A stretch of DNA of 64,000 bases, from assembly GCA_037893225.1 (NCBI GenBank), contig JAZGUH010000375.1, forward strand, positions 868,001 to 932,000, written 5' to 3'. The notes below the pieces were generated by a model that was not told the DNA's origin, searched no databases, and saw only the letters and a list, made by a program, of their open reading frames with translations. Of the stretch, positions 1 through 11,994 are shown piece by piece. A program made the translations under genes and the position numbers. Within the stretch, counting starts at the first letter, position 1, and each line of letters begins with the position of its first letter. This DNA is from Hippasteria phrygiana. Lineage: Eukaryota; Echinodermata; Asteroidea; Valvatida; Goniasteridae.

Positions 1-283
1 TGGTACCCATCAATTTCTTTCAGTAATGGAAAGGCATACAGTCATGCGCGAAGCAGCGATGTGTTCACCTCGTGACTACTTTCTTCTCGCTATATATAAA
101 GACGTGCAATGGGGAAAATATACGGAAGCTTAGAGCGGTCATAAAAATGTCCACGTTTCCGAGATAAATTATCATGGAATGACGGAAGACTCGCATATCT
201 TTCTCACTGCCATGACTCAGAAGGATGTCCTTGACAACAACAGCAAGCCACTTCGATGGGTTGAAATTTTGTGGCGATGTTTT

Positions 284-480
284 TCATGTACGTGGGCACA
301 TGTGTGCAAACACCTTCAATCGGGAACCTCCTATTGTCCTTGGCCTATTGTTCATAGTTTAACTTTTTATTCAAGAACCCTCGTTGGTTTTGTACACGAT
401 TTTCAACCGGGGACGTTTCTCAACCGGGGTCCCCATTGTCCTCTATTGTTAAAGGTCCTTTATTGAATGCAAAAATAAAC
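284..480 (+). repeat. dispersed repeat R1, copy 1
   Basis: CTTCAATCGGGAACCTCCTA, GTTGGTTTTGTACACGATTT, CAACCGGGG and TATTGTTAAAGGTCC blocks recur at 2455-2640 and 22790-22985 (both inverse) and 52460-52635. Reading frames over them look alike only because the DNA is repeated. Confidence 0.7.
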
Positions 481-676
481 CCACCGCGGCGGCGATTGCT
501 CGTCAAGGTTGGGGGCGGAGGGGAAAAAACCCAACAATCATTGTTAGGCGTTTTGTATGTACTCGGTGTCTCTCGTGTATCCTGTGATTTTTTTTTGAAA
601 ATGTGTGCTGATTTTTGTGTATTCTGTGCATACTGGTGCATGTAAAATCCAATCACCCATAAAATGTATATGACAA

Positions 677-776
677 GGGGGGGGGGGGGTTATAGGGGCC
701 GGGGGAACACTGCCATAGCCGTCCACTCCCCCCCAAAAATATTGAGGGACGTGCTCCCCCCCCCCCCCCCCCCCCC
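677..776. repeat. poly-G (677-689) and poly-C (756-776) tracts
   Basis: One of many homopolymer tracts. Others: G at 2716-2730, 6483-6504, 16875-16897, 23796-23817, 38530-38546, 46495-46514 and 55348-55366; C at 3070-3091, 4217-4234, 38458-38474, 56657-56676 and 57866-57886. Frames across them are artefacts. Confidence 0.9.
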
Positions 777-1114
777 GGATCGCCGCCCATGAAACACACA
801 CACATCTACGTTTTCCTATACTTATGAGGACTCGTAATGTTCTCTTCCATTGTTCCCTTTGTACCTTTTCTCAACATTCCCCATAAGGTTTGTATACAGG
901 AATTCTACCGAGGACTTCAATCATCAGTTGTATTGTTATCACTAATCCCTCATTGTCCCAAGTCCTCAGTTGTAATGGATAACCTGTACAGCCTCAGTTG
1001 TCATTGGATATGACAAACATTGTAGCTGCTGTGTTAATACAGCATGCACTCAACAGTTTTTGTAACATGATTGTCTTAGGCCTAGTAAAGAAATGATTAG
1101 GCATGAGCACTGAG

Positions 1115-1522
1115 CAGTGGCGTAAAAGCCCGGTTCATACTTCATGCGAATGCGAACGCGAAGCGAATTTGACGTCATGAAACATTCACAGCGAAGATTC
1201 GCACAAGTTGAAATGTGTGTTCAACTTTTGCGAATTCGCAGTGCGAATATTTGGCGTTGACGTCATAAATTCGCATTCGCATTCGCATTCGCATTCGCAT
1301 GAAGTATGAACCGGGCTTAAACTGGGGTGAAACTTTTGTCGGGGGGGCACCTGGGTGCAGACATTTTTGTTTTCAAGAGGGCACTGTAAGTAAATGAACT
1401 GCGGCCTGTATCATTTTTTGATCATTTCGAGATTTCAAATGGGGCTCGGGGGGCACGGACGTCAACTGGTGTGTGACCCCACTTCTCCCCCTCCCCCCAA
1501 ACCCCGTATAGATACGCCACTG
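1115..1522. mobile_element. hAT-like ends CAGTGGCGTA...TACGCCACTG
   Basis: Perfect 10-bp inverted ends of the widespread CAGTGGCGTA type. A smaller MITE (1137-1317) sits inside it near the left end. Flanking 8-mers do not match, so the boundaries may be decayed. Confidence 0.5.
1137..1317. mobile_element. 181-bp MITE, AGCCCGGTTCATACTTCATG ends
   Basis: The inverted ends match over about 20 bp and continue into GCGAATGCGAA; the right arm carries a GCATTC hexamer array. TAAA flanks it at 1133-1136 and 1318-1321. Confidence 0.75.
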
Positions 1523-1689
1523 GGTATGATAAATTTCTGTCGACATTTTCGCTAAAGCAACCGTCCGGAAAAGTCCCGTATCTTATTATATCCTCCAAGG
1601 TATGACATAGTTTAATCTTCTGGATGGAAATCGGCCGTAGTCCCGTTGCCTTCTAACCCAACCCCCCATCCAACATCTAGAATCCGCCC

Positions 1690-2100
1690 TTGTTTTAGGG
1701 CTGTGCATCCAAACCGGTTATACCGGAGTATACCCGACCGCTATTGTCAGGAACCGGTTCCAGGTTATGGAATTGAGTATCCGTAACCGAATTAACACAT
1801 GACTTAGTAATTTCTCAGACAATGAAAAAGAAAGTTTTGAATGTCATTTGTGGGAAAATTTCAAAATGAAAACCAGGGTACATGGAAAAACAAAACAGTT
1901 TAACGTTTGTGACGCTTGCGAAAATGCGATGTATACCGTAAAGCAATACACTGTACACACTTGCATCTTGCTGCATTGTTAACGTGAGGCCCTTTACGAA
2001 CAATATGAACAGCAATTTCAAAGATTAAATTTTTTGGGACTAGCTTTCTTTAACGGGTACCCGGGTACCTTTTTCAATCGGGTACCCGATTCCCATACTA
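1690..2100. repeat. possible decayed hAT-type end (TAGGGCTGTGCATCC)
   Basis: TAGGGCTGTGCATCCAAACC is followed by ACCGGTTATACCGG-type words, and GGTACCCGGGTACC-type palindromes lie near 2055-2090. The matching far end is not found. Confidence 0.3.
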
Positions 2101-2454
2101 CCCGTAAATGCGCACCCTACCGTACATTGTTTGCACTGCATTTGACCGGCAGGTGTCAAATCTTTCCCGAAAGAAGTTCTTCAAACTCATCTCCATGTGG
2201 CTTAAAACTATTGTGGCTGAAAGACCTCTTAAAAGTACAATACAATTACCCAGTTATATGAAATTCTGAAAAGATTGACTCGCGGAAGTTGTGGAACTTC
2301 AGCTATAAAATCAGGGATATCAAAGCCCGGCCTTGCATAAGTAAAGCCTTTTTCAAGAAATCGAAGCATGTGATATGTCTACAAATACATAAAAACACTG
2401 CTTTAATTCAGCTCATAATGTTGAGTACGTACGGGACGTAGGCCTATAGAGTTT

Positions 2455-2640
2455 GTTTTCGTATTCAATAGCGGACCTTGAACAATAGAGGACAATAGGT
2501 CCCCGATTAAGAAAGGTCCCCGTTTAAAAATCGTGTACAAAACCAATAGGAGGCCTTCCGAAAAAGTTAGTACAAACAAAAGAGGGACAATAATTATGAG
2601 GTCCCGATTGCACCCGTTTACACACTTGGGTGCGTTTGTA
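2455..2640 (-). repeat. dispersed repeat R1, copy 2
   Basis: Inverse copy: AATCGTGTACAAAACCAATA, GAGGTCCCGATTGCACCCGT, GTTTACACACTT. Confidence 0.7.
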
Positions 2641-3282
2641 GTATTTGCTGTAGAAAATGCGTCTATGGCCGAAAAATGCATGTTTCCTTTTCTCCATGCA
2701 GTGGGCGTAGCCAGAGGGGGGGGGGGGGGGCGCTCCCATGCTTCCCCTTTGATTTGTCAGATTTTGTTTTAATTTCTCTATTTTATTTTTAATTTAATTT
2801 TATTGTATTTTTAGTTTTTAATAGAATTTGATAACCGGATTACACTCCGTCATCTGTTGTGTGTTGCCATACGCCTTCATTTTGGAATATGTAAAGGCTA
2901 TTGAAAGTGCTGCCCATTAAAAAGTGTACTGGGTATTCACCCCACACCCACCCCACACCACCCCGGCTTTCAAATGATTTTTCCGGGCCGAAAGAAAAAA
3001 ATGAATTGTTTTTAACGAATTGAGTCCCGAAAATGTTCATAACAAAATCCTTTACCCCCTTGAAAATAACCCCCCCCCCCCCCCCCCCCCCTCTGTTGAT
3101 TGTTTTATTTGGCTAACACCTTAGAATAGTGATCAGGAACAAATTTTATAAAGATGAAGACGATTTCAAGCCGTGAGGAGCAGTGTTGTACTTAAAAACC
3201 TTCCTGAAACTCTCTTTTGCACAAAGAATGAGATGACCATGGCTCTAGTCATCATGAATAAAATCTGAATTGACGTGACTTT

Positions 3283-3700
3283 TAAATGTAGTATACAACA
3301 TTTGCTTTTGCTGTAATCTTAAGAAATGAATAGATTTGGGGTTAGTATTTTATAGCAAATACTGTAATACTGACCGGAAGTTTTTGTGTGCATAAATGCT
3401 TGGAAAACAAAGAGAACAAAATGCTTGTAGTCAGGTTGCTTGATCTAACTTCAGATAAAACGGAGCAATTTATAGACGTCAGGGACTTATCAGGTCGGAG
3501 AACTAGACTGTATTTTCAACGATGGTCGGCCGACCATCGCCGGAAATTGATACAAAAATTCTTGAAAATGACAGCACACCAGGTGCCATGATTTCACAGG
3601 ATGTTTGAGACTATCATTTACTTACAGTCAAGTATAAGGTATTTCATAATAATTCAGAAGTTTTGTTTTTTTGATGTTTTCAAATGTTGATTTTTACCTT
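3283..3700 (+). repeat. dispersed repeat family C, copy 1
   Basis: Starts AGTATACAACATTTGCTTTT, passes ATTTATAGACGTC and the central palindrome GATGGTCGGCCGACCATC, then GACAGCACACCAGG and GATTTCACAGGATG. Related at 6767-7240, 27000-27395 (inverse), 51745-52165 and, in part, 61268-61768. Confidence 0.75.
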
Positions 3701-3963
3701 TAAATTGAGTTTAGTGTTCCTGTTTCTGTCAACAAATGCAACGGTTTAAGGTCTCACGGGTCTCGAGAAGATCTCCGCGAGAATTAGTCTATAAAAGCAG
3801 CATTTTACCACACGGTTTTGAAAATCAAGGTATACTTATAAAATTCACCGTTCAAAACAAGTTCTCATGGTGATTTTTACTTTCGTCTCGGTATTTGAGA
3901 ATATCTTGAGGTCTCAGGATTGGTTTCGACGACAACACTCGAGTGGAGGTGAAAAGTGCTGTG

Positions 3964-4032
3964 ATTGGTTGCTGTGATTGGTCCATTGACCAATCACCGG
4001 CTGTGATTGGTCATTACCTGAAGGGGCGGGGC
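3964..4032. promoter_or_regulatory. four CCAAT boxes plus GC box
   Basis: ATTGG at 3964-3968, 3977-3981 and 4006-4010 and CCAAT at 3990-3994, followed by GGGGCGGGGC at 4023-4032. The spacing of about 13-15 bp resembles NF-Y/Sp1 promoters. However, 58117-58145 has a similar GATTGGTCA...GGCTTAAT string, so this may instead be part of a repeat. Confidence 0.3.
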
Positions 4033-4186
4033 TTAATGGTCGTGCACGTCAGAACGCCCTCGAACTTTCGGCAGGAGATCTCGACACTGCTTTCGGCGCC
4101 CTATCATCGTCGGTGTACAATCCAATTTTGACGTTTAGACATTCGTAGTGGGCAACTTGGCACACTCCGATGAGGATTATGCATAT

Positions 4187-4367
4187 GCGGCGGAACGGGG
4201 GGCCAGGGGGAGCCATCCCCCCCCCCCCCCCCCCACTTTTTCCACTTGGGGGAAATCCCCCCCCCCCCTTTTGGCAGTTCCGCACAAGAAAAACATAGAA
4301 AAGGGCAGCAGCTGGCCGGCACCAGCGCTGCTTTGGCCCCCCACTTTCAAAAATGTTCCGCCGCACC
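4187..4367. repeat. small inverted-end element with C tracts
   Basis: GCGGCGGAAC and GTTCCGCCGC lie inverted, with GGGGGGCC and GGCCCCCC next to them; C runs of 18 and 11 inside. Confidence 0.4.
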
Positions 4368-4566
4368 TCGGTTGATGCTTGTTTGTGCATATTGTGTTTT
4401 CGTTCGTTTCAGGTTTAATCGTAGGTTTTTACCGGGGAAATTTGGACGCCATTTGACTGCCATCTTGTTGGTTGCACAGAGTCAGATATTTGTTTTTATG
4501 AAACTATACGGTACAATTTGCCGATTTTTGAGCTACAGTTGAACGTTCACACTCCTATAAACAAAT

Positions 4567-5396
4567 CGTCACAGTTTTCACAAACAGACGAATTTTGCCT
4601 CTCCGCTCTAAACTAAAGTTACAAGAAAATTAGGTTTTAAGCTGATCACTTTTTAAATTGAAGATATTACCTGCATTTATACCACATGTTGGTTCAGTGT
4701 TGACACTATGTTAAAGTTCAGTTCTCGGTCTTTCACAAGTCATTGGCAGCTGAGCGATAAGTCAATTAATTACAGAGTATATTAATTGATTAATACATTT
4801 GTCTCTTCGTGAAAACTCAGAAGCGAGAAATTGCCTGTTTTGCCCCACAGAGTGTCATTTGTCTCTTCGTGAAAACCCAATATCCATTTCGGGCAAATTT
4901 GCCCCTCACAAACCCTATTGTATAACACGGAGTTCAAATTCGTCTCTTTGTGTAAACCTAAAATCCATTTTCTGGCAATTTTGCCCTTCACAGCCATAAT
5001 ATACGCTATGGTTGAGAAGGGCAAAATTGCCAGAAAATGGATTTGGGGTTTTCAAGAAGAGACGAATTTGAACTCCCTGTTATACAATAGGGTACGAAGA
5101 GACACATGACACTCTGTGGGGCAAAACAGGCAATTTCTCGCTTTTGAGTGTTCACAAAGAGACAAATTTATTAATCAATTAATAACTCTGTAATTAATTG
5201 ACTTATCGCTCAGCTGCCAATGACTTGTGAAAGACCGAGAATTGAACTTTAACATAGTGTCAACAATGAATCAACATGTGGTATAAATGCAGGTAATATC
5301 TTCAATTTAAGAAATGAGCAGCTTAAAACCTGATTTTCTTGTAACTTTAGTTTAGTGCGGAGAGGCAAAATTCGTCTGTTCGTGAAAACTGTGACG
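4567..5396. mobile_element. 830-bp near-perfect palindrome (foldback element)
   Basis: CGTCACAGTTTTCAC at the left is matched by GTGAAAACTGTGACG at the right; the arms of about 400 bp stay complementary to a centre near 4981. AAAT adjoins both outer edges, a possible 4-bp duplication. Repeats of CTCTTCGTGAAAAC and GGCAAATTTGCCC-like words occur inside. No protein is encoded. Confidence 0.85.
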
Positions 5397-6766
5397 AAAT
5401 GCCCATTCCATCCCATAGTTTTGAACCAAATCCGAATGATTATACACGCATGAGGACTTTGAAACATGATTCTATAATTGATATACTGATAATTTGAAAC
5501 AGAAAAATTGCCATTTGGGGAACAATTTATTGTTCTAACATATTTTTGGGATAGATGTGCTCAGAGAAACGGGACTCTCGTGGCGCTGCAGTGCCGATTT
5601 GTTTTGTAGAAGTCTTCAAATGAAAACAATTGGCGCGCGTAAAACTATCCAAGTTTTGGAGGCAAAAGTGAGTGCTAATATTGTTCAAAAGGTATTCTTT
5701 TTGCGCAGGATTTTATTTGTTTGAAAGGTGACCTACATTTTTTTCCCGTCTGGAAATGAATTTAAAGGGGGGAGGCTAAGTACCAGTTGTGAAGTGGCTT
5801 TAAAAATGTCGCCGGGGCTAAGTTGCCTACCGCTTGATACGCCAGATGCAACAACGTGGGACCACTCAAGCTGGGCTTGAGGCTGTGCGTCCTTCCGCCA
5901 TGGTGACTCTGAACTTCATCATCCGACCTCTTTGTTCATCTGCAATAGGAGTTAGTACCCGGTTTCATAATCGGAAATTTTGATAACAAAAACTATCCTC
6001 ATGCAATGAGGGCGCCCAGTGCACCGAGTCGTCCGTGTTCACATCATTTTATAGCCCTCAAGCAAAAATACTGGTTCAAGATCAGCTCCCGTGCACGATG
6101 TACAGACCTATATAGGCCTAAGTTTATTTCGCCCGCACTGGTCAATCTACTATAGCAGAGACCACATCAAGCAGTCAGACGACGCGACATGCATGAGACA
6201 AACCTCGTGAAGTTTAGACTGTAAGCCTAAATACTATGGCTCGCTTAACATGAGACCCCTGTAGCTAAGTGAGTACTCACCGGCTGTGTGAGGTGGGGGC
6301 CCGCACCTCCATCCGAAACCCATACTCTCGTGCCCTTCCCATGGGGTTGTGCATTTCACTTGTTTTACACGGGCAAGTACGCAGGGTTTTTCGATGGCGA
6401 GGTGCGTATATATTGTTGGTCCAAAGGATGAAAAAGTTTAGCCCGCCAGAATATTCTGATAAGCTGGGGGGCTGGGGTGGGAGGGGGGGGGGGGGGGGGG
6501 GGGGCTTTCAGTATCCTTTACACAATCAAACATCACAACACAGCGAGTCGAAGGTCTTCGTTTTATAGTCTAACCCCCCCCCCCCCCCCCAAAAAAAAAT
6601 GCGCACGCATGCCCTGTACCCCTCTCATCCGCACCCCTTCCCTTGGCTATATAAGGCCAGCACATAAGTGTCCCTGAAGGAAATTACTATACTCCAAGTA
6701 CCCCGCCCCTGGCACAGTGTTCTAGCCGAGTGCTTTAAGATGGGCCTACTTTAAATTAAAGGTACC
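5397..6766. other. no gene recognised
   Basis: Non-coding by eye; contains the G run 6483-6504 and a C/A run at 6576-6598. Frames here are short and cross homopolymers. Confidence 0.4.
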
Positions 6767-7240
6767 GCAGTGTACACCATTTGCTTTTGCTGTAATTTTC
6801 GAAACTGGATGGGTTAGGGGTTCGTATTCATAGTAAATACATGTATTGTGACGCTGAACTATCTTAAAAGTTTTATATTCATAGTTGCTGGAAAAACCAA
6901 ATTTATAGACGTCCGGGGAATTAGCAGGTTAGGAAACCAGACTAGTTGGCTGGCACCCATTCACGGATGTGTCACAGTATTGCAAATAACATGTGGACTA
7001 ACTCAATTTAATAAATTGGGGACAGTGTTTGAAAATAGTCAAATTTTTCCAACGATTGCCGGCCGGCAATCGTTGGAAATTAATGCAAAATTCCACTTTT
7101 CTTGAAAACCACAGCACACCAGATGCTGTGATTTCACATGATGCTTGAGACTGTTATTCATTTCAGTCAAGTAAGGTATTTCATAATAATTAAGTTGTTT
7201 TGTTTTTTGATGTTTGCAAATGGTGTTCCGGTAGTACGCG
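6767..7240 (+). repeat. dispersed repeat family C, copy 2
   Basis: TGTACACCATTTGCTTTTGC at the left, the central palindrome GATTGCCGGCCGGCAATC (7053-7070), and GATTTCACATGATGCTTGAG. The 166-codon minus frame at 7039-7539 overlaps it and is not considered a gene. Confidence 0.7.
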
Positions 7241-7949
7241 TACACACGAACGAGCACATAGTATATCATAGAGTTTAGAAGATTTTCCGGGATTTTCATG
7301 AGTAGATCTACGAGCGAGTACCGTGATACAGAAAAAGTAATGTGAGTACTTGCAATGAGCACCTCCTTCCCCGCACCGTCGAATATTACGCCACTAATGG
7401 CCGCGCGTGTTAAACAATGTTTTATCAAACAATATTTTGTTCTGGCAGTTGCTATAGACATTTCGTTCTCGGATAGTTTGCCACTACTTAAGATCCGTGT
7501 GCTAAAGTTATAGGCAGCTGTATTCACGTAGGATATCATTATTTTGTGTTTTTCCTAACGCATATACTTTTAAAATAGAAGCACATTCCCCGTCGGTAAA
7601 TTTTATTCAACGGCAATGATATCTTTAAGAAACGTGGTCGCCAGCATGCGAAACATATTAATCTGGTTTAATAAGTTTTCCCAATAACTGGTGACATGTA
7701 CACCAAAGACAGGCTTACAGGCGTACTAGGGGGCCAACATTATTTGTTGTTCATATTAACGAAATAATAAGCCCGTTACGTTACATTAATATCATGTCTG
7801 GATTTGAACATAATTATGTATAAAACGGCCACTTTGAGACGTGCGTCACGGCTTTTGATGTGAGTGAGTCTGCGCGTTGCGTGCACGTCAGGTCGACAGT
7901 TGATTTTTGTATCCATACATACTCGTATAACACATTTTACCGATACCGT

Positions 7950-8135
7950 GTCACGTGACTAGGTATTGACTTCATGCACAAAAGGCCAAAGGGCTCAGAG
8001 AGAGAAAGAAGCGGGGACGAACGGCCATGCGAGGGTCACGTGACTGATTTGCATAATTTGATGATGTGAAAAGGCGGGGTGTTGCCACACCGGACGCATG
8101 CAGTGGGCAAATAACGTCGTCAGAGCTCACGTGAC
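7950..8135. promoter_or_regulatory. cluster of CACGTG palindromes
   Basis: GTCACGTGAC occurs at 7950-7959 and 8035-8044, and CTCACGTGAC at 8126-8135. Further perfect copies lie at 9367-9376 and 35348-35357, with GTCACGTGTC at 9528. GTCACGTGAC is the published optimum for MiT/TFE-type bHLH-ZIP factors. No gene start is visible beside the cluster. Confidence 0.3.
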
Positions 8136-8136
8136 C

Positions 8137-9829
8137 GTTATCGCAGTGACGCATGACCGTCGCCTTCGAAATAATAATAACCAGTTACAGAAAAACATCC
8201 CGGATGACATGCATGAATGGCCTCCTTGGTAATATTGTTTGATGTTTGCAACGAAATGAACCAAGTCTTTACTCTGATCCAAGTGCATACATAGGCAAAA
8301 TAATGTCCATCTTATGGGTAAAAATGTGAAGATAATCTGGGCGACTGGAAAGAAAATGCGAATCAAAGCTTAATCATTATTAGGTTTGAAAAGTCTTTCC
8401 ATACCATTTTGATGTATTTTCTCTTTGATCTAATCCGTCTAACTTAACTAACTTTTCGTCATCAGTAACCGGGAGATCAACAGTATAGGAGACAAGTGTT
8501 TCAGTGGGTGATATTAAGCCAAAAGACAACAAACAAAATAAATGGGTAAACAAACAAAAGCAAAACAAACAACAAAAATAAAACAAAAACAAAACAAAAC
8601 AAAACAAACAACCAAATAGATTCAAAACAAATGAGACCCATAACCTATAACCTTGCCCAGACAATGATGTCTAAAACAGTAGTCTAGATAGTAGATATCA
8701 CGATTTCACATAACTCACAGTTATTAGTCCTAGTACTAGTGCATGTAGATTAATCACAGTTGGAAAAAGTCATAGTGGTCCCAACTCTCAAATTGGGAAA
8801 GTTTCAGAGGAATGAATGTTTTGGTCAGACTTGGAAAGTTTCTTGCTCAACATTCCATACACAGATTTGTAACCATGGTGATGCTGCAAAAATTAAAACG
8901 AAGACTGAAATCATAAGTTGGATATTTGTTCAGTTTTCATTTATGCGAAGGCATTGTCCCTGCACACTCCTAGGCTACTCCATCTTTCAAAGTGCACAAA
9001 AATTGATGAACGATACAAGTGTAGACATTTTAATTTGAAAAGGTTACGATGAAACAAGACCACAGAATGCATCGACACAATTCAACATTTTTGAAGATTT
9101 TCATCGAAAGGACAAATGGAACGGCTTCAAATTGTGTGTGTCATCGTGTCATATGTCACATAATCTGTGAAGACATGGGGGTTTGTGATGATGCCAAAGG
9201 CTTTAAAAAGAGCAGCTGAATTGATGGCATTGATTATTGATTATAAGTTATTCATTGTTATCGATTTTCTCCAATAACTGAATTTTGTGAACAGTTCACA
9301 AACAAATGACACTCAATCACAATGACAGCACTGCAACTTTATTTCAAGTAGTCTCATGAGAATGGTGTCACGTGACCTTAAGATTGACAGATAAACAAAA
9401 TTTGTTTACAATTTCTCACTGGGGAGAGTTATAGTTATGTTAACATTCCTAACACATACATCTGAACAGTTGTCATGTGAACAGGTATGATGTATAAGCC
9501 GGCCACACTCCATTGGCCAGGTGGCATGTCACGTGTCACACCGCCGGATATGTAGAAGGAGGTTGTTTATCTGTAAACAAAATTGTTGTGTTTAGCCCTG
9601 AACACAGACTGGGCTACCCCTACGGTAAACAGCCATTTGAACCTTCGCCATTTTTTACGGAAATTGGGCCCTTTCGGACAATACCGGGCCCACACATAGT
9701 TACTGAACAATCCTTCAGGGGTAATTAATGTGCCTGTGTGAGGAACTTGAAGTGAATTGGAAGCATTATTTTCATGTGGAAATCGCTAAACTTCCAGATT
9801 CGCGTTCACTGGAAAGTGCCAAAGCTAAG
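8137..9829. other. no gene recognised
   Basis: AT-rich with the A-rich simple repeat 8531-8622 and isolated CACGTG boxes (9367, 9528). No conserved protein pattern in any frame. Confidence 0.4.
8531..8622. repeat. A-rich (CAAAA/ACAAA) simple repeat
   Basis: Runs of AAACAAAACAAAAC words with little else. Confidence 0.85.
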
Positions 9830-9975
9830 GAGATTTGTACGTCGGCGGCGTGCAGGCGTGTGCGCACGGGCTACTCGCCATTGGCCGGAGCATTTTGAAT
9901 AGGCTGCTTCACACGGCTTTCATCAGCTGCGCGAGAGGTCACTGTAATCCGTTTGCAGAAATTATCGTTTTACCG
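9830..9975 (+). promoter_or_regulatory. candidate GATAD2 promoter / first non-coding exon
   Basis: A locally CpG-rich block with a reverse CCAAT box (ATTGG, 9880-9884) ends at a good donor, ACCG|GTAAGT, at 9975/9976. CGCCAT-type motifs follow at about 10093 and 10198. GATAD2 needs an upstream non-coding exon on this strand, and this is the best-looking candidate I found. It is about 20 kb from the first coding exon, so this is a guess. Confidence 0.25.
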
Positions 9976-11672
9976 GTAAGTTGCCTTTAACTGACCTGAA
10001 ATATCACAATGTTTGAATCTCTTCAACATGAACTTTGGAACACGAAATTAGTGGTAGAGATTTCGTCGTAATTCAGTTCAATTTTCACGCCGAAATCGCG
10101 CCATCTCGTGGGAAGTACCGCTCATGGACGAGAGAGAGGTAGCATCCTTGCGTTTATGAGATTGAGTTGTGATTCATGTGAATGTTTTTGCAAATACGCC
10201 ATTTTTTGCAGCATTTACGGTTTTAACTGTCATTTTCAGATGCATTACTAACGTAACATTTTCTATTAAGGGCCTTTTATACTATTCCCGTCATGAATTT
10301 TGGGAAAGGGGGTATGTTTTTGTTTCGGAGTAAGTAAATTCTCCCTAAGTGTAAACTCTAAAGTAGCTACGCACATTCGAATGACTCGTACTGGAGGGGT
10401 TCCCCCGGCCAAACTCGCCAGGTTTATCGCACTGTTTCGTTCAGGCAAAAATCGTTAAATTTCCCCGCAATGTAATGGAAACGGAAACGAACAATCGCTT
10501 CACTTCGTCTTCAAGTGTATCCAAGTCGAAACTTAGAGAACTCTTCTGAAAACTATATTCATTTGTGTTCAAAATGCCGGTTCGTACACGTGGGTAGTTG
10601 TAAGGAAAGTGCTCAGAAATCAGCATGAGTTCCCTTGTAAACTTTGTATTACGTCAGTACCGTCAGTGTTATGGATAGGCGCTGGGGTGTTTTCCGGGGT
10701 CTGTTCACGTGTGTCTGTGGGGTTGTGTCATCCTGCGTGTAAATTTTGTGTTGAAGTTGCAAATAGGCTATAAAGTGGTACTCTGTGAATTATTCTTATC
10801 TATTTAATATTATTTGACACAAAGTTTCTTTAGTAAAATTAAAGCCATGATGAATTTTTGACCCAAACTTATTTCAGTAAAATGCCTGACTATTTTATAA
10901 GGCACTTTTGTTTTAGCTTTACAATTTTAGCTTTACATTTTGCCTTATTGTACTCTTGTGGAATTTTGCAAATTTTTCAGGGTAAACCGCTGAATTTATT
11001 TTGTTGAGTTTTACTTTATATGGTTACATTTTGAAGAAGGCCTAACGTTAGGCTACTTGTTTAATTAAATAAATAATAACGGGTTACTTTTGACAGAAAA
11101 AAATGTCACTGCAACTATTTTGCATTGAGACTGAATATACATTTTTTTTCCCATCCCCATCATTTCATCAAGTCACACCCCCCATTTTTATTCTGACTTG
11201 CCCTTCCCGCAAATACATATGTGTATAGTTCATGTGGAATTTGAATTGAAACTTTTTTTTTGAGGGGGGGTTGCAAAAGTGCCCATCCTTGTCTGGCAAA
11301 GAAAATTGAAAGGTGGGGGCAGTGGGTAGAGGCAAAAATTGGTTGAACAGGTCAAAGGTCAGTATTGTTGTAGTGCCACGCCTACAACAAGCTCCGTCCC
11401 AAGGGTCACAGGTCCGGTCACCGCTAGCCAGAAAGCTGACCAGCAATCACAATGCCATCAGAGCTAACACACTTGCAGACTGAACAGTTTCTTTGTTCAC
11501 TTTGAAAATGATTTTGGAAAATGATTTTGAAAAACAATTAGATCGACAAAAGTCGCATGCAGTTTGCAGCCTCAAATGAAAAACTCCAAATTGTGCCATA
11601 CATGTAATTTACGTTTTTATTTAATGGAGGAAAAAGTGCTGATGTCTTACTGTGCATGCCATGTCCATTTAT
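9976..11672. other. no gene recognised
   Basis: Follows the candidate first exon; if that call is right, this is intron. No repeats with clear ends and no recognisable coding sequence. Confidence 0.35.
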
Positions 11673-11994
11673 AAGCATTATCGCAAATACCGCCTGGTTG
11701 GGTCATCACAATGGTCAAAAGGGATTGTGGGAAGGAAAAAGGAGCAATGTGTGATCCTTTTTCCTTCCCACAATGCCTTTTGACCATTGAAAAGGGCCGG
11801 TCACACTGGCCACGATAACCAAAACGAAAACGATGCGAATAAACACTCTATTGGTGGGTGGAACGCGCGCGTAATTCCACCAATCAATGGCTTTTATTCT
11901 CACCGTTTTCGTTATCGTCGTCGTTATCGTGGCCAGTGTGACCGGCCCTTAACGTCTTATTAACCTGGCAGTATTTGCGATATTAAGGCTTATC
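11673..11994. mobile_element. nested palindromes: hairpin and 155-bp MITE inside an outer inverted repeat
   Basis: Three layers. An outer pair, ATTATCGCAAATAC and GTATTTGCGATATTAA. A 34-bp-arm hairpin at 11711-11789 (CAATGGTCAAAAGG, TTGTGGGAAGGAAAAAGG). A MITE at 11795-11950 with ends GGGCCGGTCACACTGGCCAC and its complement, interior GAAAACG/CGTTTTC. Confidence 0.7.

Noticed and set aside
436..645. short frames over the first 800 bases
   Set aside because: They run through repeat R1 and homopolymer tracts; similar peptides recur only because the DNA repeat recurs.
7039..7539. 166-residue minus frame
   Set aside because: Overlaps repeat family C and has no recognisable motif or splice context.
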